A DNA stretch of 64,000 nucleotides, from assembly GCF_027595985.1 (NCBI RefSeq), contig NC_073304.1:45663637-45727636 (forward strand), read 5' to 3'. Source of the DNA: Sorex araneus. Lineage: Eukaryota; Chordata; Mammalia; Eulipotyphla; Soricidae. Shown here in pieces: positions 58,380-64,000 of this stretch; position 1 is the first letter of the stretch, and each line of letters starts with the position of its first letter. Below the pieces are notes generated by a model, which ran no database searches, was not told the DNA's origin, and was given only the letters and a program-made list of their open reading frames with translations. The position numbers and the translations under genes are program-made.

Positions 58380-58680
58380 TGTTGTGGAATATAATCTAGG
58401 AGTCTAATACATTTTCCTTTTGGATGTCTAGGCATTTGTACCAATACCATTGGCAAAAACATTCACCTATACCGACTGAGTTAAAATATCTTACCATTGT
58501 CATATTTTAAATTCTCATATACAGAGGAATTTTATTTTCTGTGTATCAATTATTTTTTCTGTGTCTCAAAATTATTAATCCCTAAGCTTATACAATGTTG
58601 ATTTTATTATAGTGGCTTTGTATTAAATTTTGAAATCTTGGGATCTTGTGTTCCCTTATACTTTTTAAAAAAACTTTTAT
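58380..58680 (-). mobile_element. Old L1 ORF2 fragment
   Basis: 'ttttccttttggatgtctaggcatttgtaccaataccattggc' and 'gttgattttattatagtggctttgtattaaattttgaaatcttggg' are antisense to the L1 ORF2 region encoding the 'FKLYYKA' segment. Very diverged. Confidence 0.5.
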
Positions 58681-59239
58681 TGGTTATTCATATATTTTTA
58701 TACTTATTCTTTAAACATATTATCCTTATTGCCATGTAATCCATAGACCATACTGTTCACTTAGTGAGATGGAGAACTAAAAGCAGGGAACTCTGTGCTG
58801 AGTATGCATTTTCCCAGAACTTAGCCTCAGCCCCTGATAGCTGAGAAAGGCTGCCAAATGCCTGTAGGCAGAGCCCTGGGACTGGGACTGGAGACCAGGA
58901 GCCAGTGCTCTTGTCTTCAGGGGCAGGAGTGAGGGAGGAGGGATGGACGCAATCTTGGTTCAAGTAACAGTTTCTTAGTTCTTAAAAATGATAATAGATT
59001 TTTCTTTTAGGTTCAAACTTATTGTATACATTATCACATGAAGAGTTATTAGGTTTTTCAGGCATTGGAATTGGATATATGAGGTCCACTTTAGAATCCA
59101 TTTTATGTTGCCTTCATAGCTGGGGTTTTCTTAGGCTTTAGCTTAAGTTCAAAACCAACAAAGTGATTCCTCCATATGTGGCCAGCACACAGTTCAGTCT
59201 ACCTGTCAGAATATAAGAGATGAAGTTTTTTTTTTTTAA
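58681..59239. other. Unannotated stretch
   Basis: Nothing recognised apart from a T run before the U2 insertion. Confidence 0.4.
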
Positions 59240-59253
59240 AAAATGCCAGTGGA

Positions 59254-59291
59254 ATCGCTTCTCGGCCTTTTGGCTAAGATCAAGTGTAGTA
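59254..59291 (+). pseudogene. U2 snRNA tailless retropseudogene (5' 38 nt)
   Basis: The 38 bases match the first 38 nucleotides of U2 snRNA exactly, starting 'atcgcttctcggcc' and ending 'aagtgtagta', then stop. A direct repeat 'aaaatgccag' at 59240-59249 and 59291-59300 flanks it, so it is a reverse-transcribed, 3'-truncated copy. It lacks the branch-recognition region and everything beyond, so it cannot act as U2. Confidence 0.9.
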
Positions 59292-59497
59292 AAATGCCAG
59301 GGAACTGGAATTGGACATCAGCTTCTGGGCCTGCCATGACTATAATCTGGCAGGAGTTCCAGGTCCCACAGTCTGTGTCCTTCAGTGTTGATGACAGATT
59401 TTCTTGAGTAGATGTTTTACTTCCTATTTGTTATATGTTCTTGGGCTTATTTTTCAGAGACTTTCCTTTTAAATTTTTATTTTTTAATGTAGACACA

Positions 59498-59755
59498 GGA
59501 CTGGAGCGATATCACAACGGGTAGGGCATTTGCCTTGCATGCGGCCGACCCGGGTTCAATTCCTCCACCCCTCTTGGAGAGCCCAGTAAGCTACCAACAG
59601 TATCCTGCCTGTATGGCAGAGCCTGGCAAGCAACCTGTGGAGTATTTGATATGCCAAAACCAGTAACAACAAGTCTCATAATGGAGACATTACTGGTGCC
59701 CGCTCAAGCAAATTGATGAACAATGGGACGACAGTGCTACAATCTAGAGAAAAGC
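59498..59755 (+). mobile_element. Composite RTE-tailed SINE (full head)
   Basis: tRNA-like head ('ggactggagcgatatcacaac', B box 'cgggttcaattcc'), RTE 5' fragment ('tcttggagagcccagtaagc', 'tatttgatatgccaaaacc'), then the RTE tail ('ggagacattactggtgcccgc', 'gatgaacaatgggacgacagtgctac'). It is the best forward example of the composite family. Confidence 0.9.
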
Positions 59756-59823
59756 CACAACTGTTGATGCAGTTCAAAATTTAAAATTGATTAGATAACA
59801 AAGCTCCAATATTAAAATCAGTA

Positions 59824-59972
59824 TCACTGTCACTGTATCACTTCATCCTGTTGCTCATCGATTTGCTCAAGTGGGCACCAGTAACGTCTCCATTGTGAGA
59901 CTTCTTGTTACGGTTTTTGGCATATCGAATATGCCACAGGTAGCTTGCCAGCATTGGTGGTTCAGTAGTAGA
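59824..59972 (-). mobile_element. RTE-tailed SINE fused to tRNA-Gly piece, 13-bp TSD
   Basis: The minus-strand RTE tail and 5' fragment (to 'taccttgtggc...tggcaagcta', plus-strand end about 59950) are followed by a tRNA-Gly 5' segment at 59951-59975 in the opposite orientation. 'attaaaatcagta' repeats at 59811-59823 and 59973-59985. The whole chimera lies inside one TSD pair, so it was made in one event. Confidence 0.9.
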
Positions 59973-59975
59973 ATT
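59951..59975 (+). pseudogene. tRNA-Gly 5' fragment (25 nt)
   Basis: 'gcattggtggttcagtag' plus 'tagaatt' matches the 5' end of eukaryotic tRNA-Gly (GCC/CCC type) with one mismatch (A for G within the D-loop). The acceptor 5' strand and D arm are present. The anticodon onward is absent. Confidence 0.85.
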
Positions 59976-60019
59976 AAAATCAGTAAGTTTAAAAATAATT
60001 TTTTTTAATGAGAAAACTG

Positions 60020-60910
60020 CTAAATCTTACCATGGGATTAAGTTCTTGTCTGAAGATTTCCTAAGCTGTCTGTGGCTAGATGAGTTTTTTATGTTGTTGA
60101 TTTTGCTTGTTGAGTTTAGTTGGCTTCTATGTTACTTTCCCACTTAGTTTGGTGTGCTTCTACTGGAATTTCATTATTTTTTTTTTTTTTTTTTTTTTGC
60201 TTTTTGGGTCACACCCAGCAATGCTCAGGGGTTACTCCTGGTTCTGCACTCAGGAATTACTCCTGGCAGTGCTCAGGGGACCATATGGGATGCCGGGGAT
60301 TGAACCCGGGTCGGCCGCGTGCAAGGCAAACGCCCTACCCGCTGTGCTATCGCTCCGGCCCCTGGAATTTCATTATTAAGGAATTTGGAAGTGTTGCATA
60401 GCTGTCTATGCAGCTGCATGGTCCAGAGACCTCAGGATCTATGGTCTGGCAGCGAGTTGACATGGATGTAGCTGTAGGAGGTGAGCTGTAGGAGGCTGCC
60501 CGAACTTTCAGAAGAACAGGAAATGGGAGGAGGCTATCTGCCCCAACTCTGAGAAGACTCGAGAGTTCTTAGCCTGGTCACTGGGGTACCTGAAATCTTC
60601 CGCAGTTTGGTATCTCTATAGAGATTATTAATGAAGTGGTGGAATTGAGCCTTTGGTGTGGTTGCAGTGGTGGGATGTAGGTGCAGCTGCCTGAGCTTCA
60701 GCAGGATGGAGACTTGGCTTGACCCCCACCCCAACCACAAGGGTGTCCTGGAGTTTTCAGTTGCTGGTGGTGTGCCCATGAAGTTTAGTTGCTTGGCTTG
60801 CATCTCTTTGAATATTCAGTTGTGAATCAGTAGAGCTGAGCTAGTGGGTGAGTCAACACAGTGGCATCTGTGGGAAGTGGGCCAAGAGTTGATTTTTTCT
60901 TTCAAACAAT
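60020..60910 (+). mobile_element. Interspersed repeat shared with 42950-43490, split by a SINE
   Basis: 'gttgagtttagttggcttctatgttactttc', 'cttctactggaatttcatt', 'tgcttggcttgcatctc' and 'agtgggtgagtcaacacagtggcatctgtggg' repeat those at 43 kb in order. The copy is interrupted by the SINE at 60179-60361 and holds about 350 bp between shared blocks that the 43-kb copy lacks. Confidence 0.55.
60179..60361 (-). mobile_element. Young SOR-type SINE with 16-bp TSD
   Basis: Near-consensus reversed copy ('gggtcacacccagcaatgctcagg' to 'gtgctatcgctccggcccc'). 'ctggaatttcattatt' repeats at 60163-60178 and 60362-60377. It has CpG-rich head sequence ('cgggtcggccgcgtgc'), another sign of youth. Confidence 0.95.
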
Positions 60911-61056
60911 TTTCACCATTTTTGCGGGGGCTGGGAATAAAGTTTGTAGAACACCATACTTTCCATTTTCATTCATTGTTAAAAATATTATCCAATTACA
61001 ATAAATTTTGGGGGGTTATTATTAATATAATTTTACATAATTATTGTCTTCTAGAA

Positions 61057-61230
61057 GAAAAGAGCATGGGAGGTAAAAGACTTGCCTTGCATGCCGTAGT
61101 AGCTGCCACACCGGTTTGAGTCCTTGGCACCACATGTGGCCTCATGAGAACCACCAGCGGTTACTCTTGAGCACAGAGCCAGTAGTAGTAGCCCCTGAGC
61201 ACTGATAGATATGTTTCCCTTACCCCCAAA
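61057..61230 (+). mobile_element. Old SOR-type SINE
   Basis: 'agacttgccttgcatgccg', 'ccggtttgagtccttggcacc', 'accaccagcggttactcttgagcacagagcc', 'cctgagcactgatag'. Confidence 0.65.
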
Positions 61231-61239
61231 AGAGTGAAG

Positions 61240-61410
61240 TTGCAGCCCTGACATAGCTTAATGGACTGGATTCATGTGTTGTATGTGGAAGGCCTGACTT
61301 TGATCTCCATTATCACATGCTTATCCAAGCACTGCTGTGAGTGACTTTCAAATATGGAGCCAGGAGTAGCCCCTAAGCACTGATGGGTGTGCTTCCACTT
61401 CAGATAAAAT
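61240..61410 (+). mobile_element. Old SINE, tandem with the previous one
   Basis: 'gtggaaggcctgactttgatctcc', 'agcactgctgtgagtgac', 'atggagccaggagtagcccctaagcactgatggg'. Confidence 0.55.
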
Positions 61411-62494
61411 GTATGATTGATTCTTAAGTGATTTAACCAGCTGTTCTTTCTGCCTGGAAGACAATCTAGATGCTTTAGACAGATCAGTTAGCCAATGATG
61501 GCAACAGAGGCTGCTCCACTGCTATTCCTTCACCTACTTCCTCTCCCTACCATTTCTCTCTAGTTCCCTCCTTTAACCTCCCCAACTCCAGTCCACCTAG
61601 GTGAGGCACAAAGCAGCTCAACAGATCTGTAGTGGAAGCAGATGCCCAGCCAAGCAAAAGTGTGCAGGCTTTACTGTCAGTAGGTTAACTCAGTACTACC
61701 TTGACTATCAAAAGCCCTCTCACTTCACTTTGGGGTGGAGATGGGGAAAGGCAACCTTGAAGGAAAGCAGGAACCACCTTTCACGAACACTGAATTCTTC
61801 ATAAACTTGGTCTTATTGCTGTTCCTTTTAGTTTTCCACTTCTATGGATTGAGAAGGAAGGCAGTGGGCTATGGGGACTCGTTTTTCAATTTCAAATCTC
61901 CCTATTAACCTTCGAGAAGGTTCCAGATCATGTTGTGAGTAACTTTCTTAAGTTTGTGGGGTTCTTGAGTTTGAAGCATATGTGTCAGCTTGAACTATAA
62001 TTTCAGGGAATAGAAAATGTTCCATGCAACATTTGCAATGTACTATGATGTCCTTAAACCTTTAGAAATTTAAAGAAGATGTGAAATTTTACATTGATCT
62101 TCATAGATATTTCTGGTTTATATTCAGTGCAAAAGTCACTAGGAAAGTGGTAGTTTAATCAGTATAACAGTTTTTACATTTTAGGACCATACTATGAGTA
62201 ATGACAACATACTCATAACAGAAAAATGATATTTTTTGTGAGCTCCTTTAAAAAACATATTAAAGATCTTTTTCAAATGTTTGCTCTCCTCAGATCCTTC
62301 AATATCAAGGCTGATCAAAACTGTAAAAGATATGAAGTATAGTTTTTAAAAACCTTTAAATTGAGATCTGTGATTTAAAATACTGTTAATAATGGTTTCC
62401 CTGTATATATTCCAATACCTCTCCTGTCACTAGTGTACCCATCTCCCTCCCCAAAGGTTCCCGATGCCCTTACCTGTCAGCCCTACTAGGTGTG
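61411..62494. other. Unannotated stretch
   Basis: Nothing recognised. A weak L1 3' UTR-like phrase lies near 62430 ('tagtgtacccatctccctcccc'). Confidence 0.4.
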
Positions 62495-62620
62495 ATTATG
62501 ATTTTTACTGATAGGAAATCATGGCTCAGTCAAATTTAGTGACTTATCTAAAATGTTGGAGTTAGTATGAGATGGAGAAAATACCAGAGTATTTTCTTCT
62601 AAATTCTAGTGTTCTTTTAA
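62495..62620 (-). mobile_element. Possible MIR fragment
   Basis: 'gataggaaatcatggctcagtcaaatttagtgacttatctaaaatgttgg' resembles the reversed MIR core. Confidence 0.5.
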
Positions 62621-63334
62621 TGCTCAAAGTCCCAATTCAAAGCAATTCCCAGTAATGACCTAGTGTTACTTTAGCAGCATCTTTGGGCATTAGCTGACTT
62701 AGTGAAAACACTCCTGGGAGTTATGTATTTTCATTCATAACATAAACCCTTACTAATCCACTGTTTTCATCTAATATTTTGTGCTGGAAGTCATTCAGTA
62801 ATTTCTCTAAATTCTCTTACTATCTTTCTCTATCTTGACCTGTGTTGTGGGAAATTAACCTTGATAAGTGGAATCAGTGGATTCTCTTTTACTTTGACTT
62901 ATGCTGGGTTCCTTCACAGGGAAGCTATTTATTTATCAGAAGATGAAAACAGACTGAATATATGTATTAATCCTAACTCTCTCTGAAGTTAGCAAGGTCC
63001 ATTTATCTAAATTCTAGTCAATTGAATGTGGGTTCATAGAGTATCAAAATCCTTGCCCTGTATATTCCTCTAGTATCAACTGGGTATTGGTATTCAGAGC
63101 AGCTGTGAGGTAGAGATGAGCAAGCCTTGCCCATCTATATTCCCGAAGTATTGGGTAGAACACAGTCCTTGTCACCTGACATGCCTCTGCATCACCTGTG
63201 AGTGAGAAATGAGTTTCTTTCTCATTAGCTGCTGAGATTTGGAGCTTAGGTTTTGGGGAGTTAGCAGTAACATAACATAGCATTAACATAACAACTGCAC
63301 TGCATTTTGTTTTGATTAAGCTAGCACTTAAAAA
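62621..63334. other. Unannotated stretch
   Basis: The 146-codon reverse frame at 63044-63484 shows no protein signature and its start lies in an L1-type repeat, so I do not call it a gene. Confidence 0.45.
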
Positions 63335-63336
63335 AT

Positions 63337-63478
63337 TTTTTTTAGGCACTATGGTTAACAATACTGTTAAAGTTAGGGTTTCATGATGAAAACTTTCTAG
63401 CACAATACTCTCCCCCGAGAGTGCCCTCTTCCTTCCACTGTTGTCCCAGTATTTCCCCTCCCCCACCCCACAACATTT
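63337..63478 (-). mobile_element. L1-type 3' end, reversed
   Basis: T-rich start then 'aggcactatggttaacaatac', 'tttctagcacaatactctccc', 'ccttccactgttgtcccagtatttcccc'. Related to 42738-42890. Confidence 0.55.
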
Positions 63479-64000
63479 AAACATTATTTATATCCTTAAA
63501 ATACTAAAATTCATAGCTCCATGTCAGTACAGCTTTAACACTTTTCTGAGTTATTCATAGCCCTCTAATAAGTAGTGACTGATAGTTAAAAAACATTCTT
63601 CTAGATTTACTTTATGCCCACGCATTTACACATACAGAACAGTCCACTAGCCACGTAAGGATAGCAACTGAGAAAATTGTTCTTTTTTTTTTTCACTGAA
63701 CACTTTGATAAATTCTTGATACAGAAATGTCATCAAACTCCTCTGAATAAATTGTGCCATCTAGCTTGTTCTCCCTGCTTTTTATGAATTTCTGGGAGAA
63801 TTATAGGGACTGAAACTTACACTGTAACCTTACTGTAACAATGTAAATTCACTTGTCAGGGTGAATCTATGTGTCCTTTTAGTTGTTTACTTATTAGTTA
63901 TTTACTTGCTGTGGTAATTGTTTATTTCCGGTTCATCAGGTTTGATCATTTCTGGCATTAAAAATGCTTAAACTTTTAAAGTTTTAATCCTTGACTAAAT
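63479..64000. other. Unannotated AT-rich end of window
   Basis: Nothing recognised. Confidence 0.4.

Noticed and set aside
59254..59291. Functional U2 snRNA gene
   Set aside because: Only 38 of about 190 nt are present, no snRNA promoter elements are upstream, and flanking direct repeats show retroposition.
59951..59975. Functional tRNA-Gly gene
   Set aside because: The anticodon arm, T arm and 3' acceptor strand are missing.
63044..63484. 146-codon reverse-strand open frame
   Set aside because: No motif, no splice or promoter context, and it overlaps an L1-type 3' end; probably chance.

Overview
This is mammalian nuclear DNA, either intergenic or intronic. I found no complete protein-coding gene. 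The short open frames do not form genes; the few that look like protein are retrotransposon remnants or unidentified fragments. Ancient eutherian repeats (MIR, L2, an MLT1-type LTR) are present. They are overlaid by many copies of a tRNA-headed SINE ending in '...ccatatggtcccctgagcac...gtgtgacccaaaaa', which I recognise as the shrew (Soricidae, probably Sorex) SOR-type SINE. A shrew-like L1 and an RTE-clade LINE are also present. The shrew assignment rests on the SINE and is an inference.

Layout. 0-10 kb: SOR SINEs, an old L1 ORF2 piece, internally deleted RTE derivatives (314-701, 3811-4430) and a dimeric L1 3' end bounded by a 15-bp target-site duplication (TSD). 10-24 kb: SOR SINEs, an L2, MIRs, a 5'-inverted (twin-primed) L1 at 14856-16375 and several RTE-derived SINEs. 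24-40 kb: long stretches almost free of young SINEs, with a GC-rich segment near 24.3-24.7 kb holding homeodomain and E-box motifs and an exon-like unit, and a CTCF-like site at 37.8 kb. 40-51 kb: SINEs, a young 5'-truncated L1 with an 18-bp TSD, an RTE deletion derivative, and large simple repeats including a (TTTC)n tract of about 245 bp. 52-54.8 kb: the most complete RTE copy, with decayed endonuclease and reverse-transcriptase domains, an inverted 5' segment and a degenerate TSD. 55-64 kb: an MLT1 LTR, old L1, a tailless U2 snRNA retropseudogene, a chimeric RTE/tRNA-Gly insertion and more SINEs.

The central theme is an RTE-dependent retrotransposon network. The RTE LINE, derivatives that lack its ORF and join its 5' region to its 3' tail, and composite SINEs (tRNA head + RTE 5' fragment + RTE tail) all end in the same tail (gggacaaatggag...gatgagcaacgggatgacagtgatacagtg), often followed by a short-period repeat. 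The SOR SINEs have the same tRNA-like head but end in an A-rich tail, which suggests they use the L1 machinery instead. One head thus appears to be coupled to two different LINE systems. Several insertions keep exact TSDs, so their boundaries and events (twin priming, template switching, dimerisation) can be read directly.
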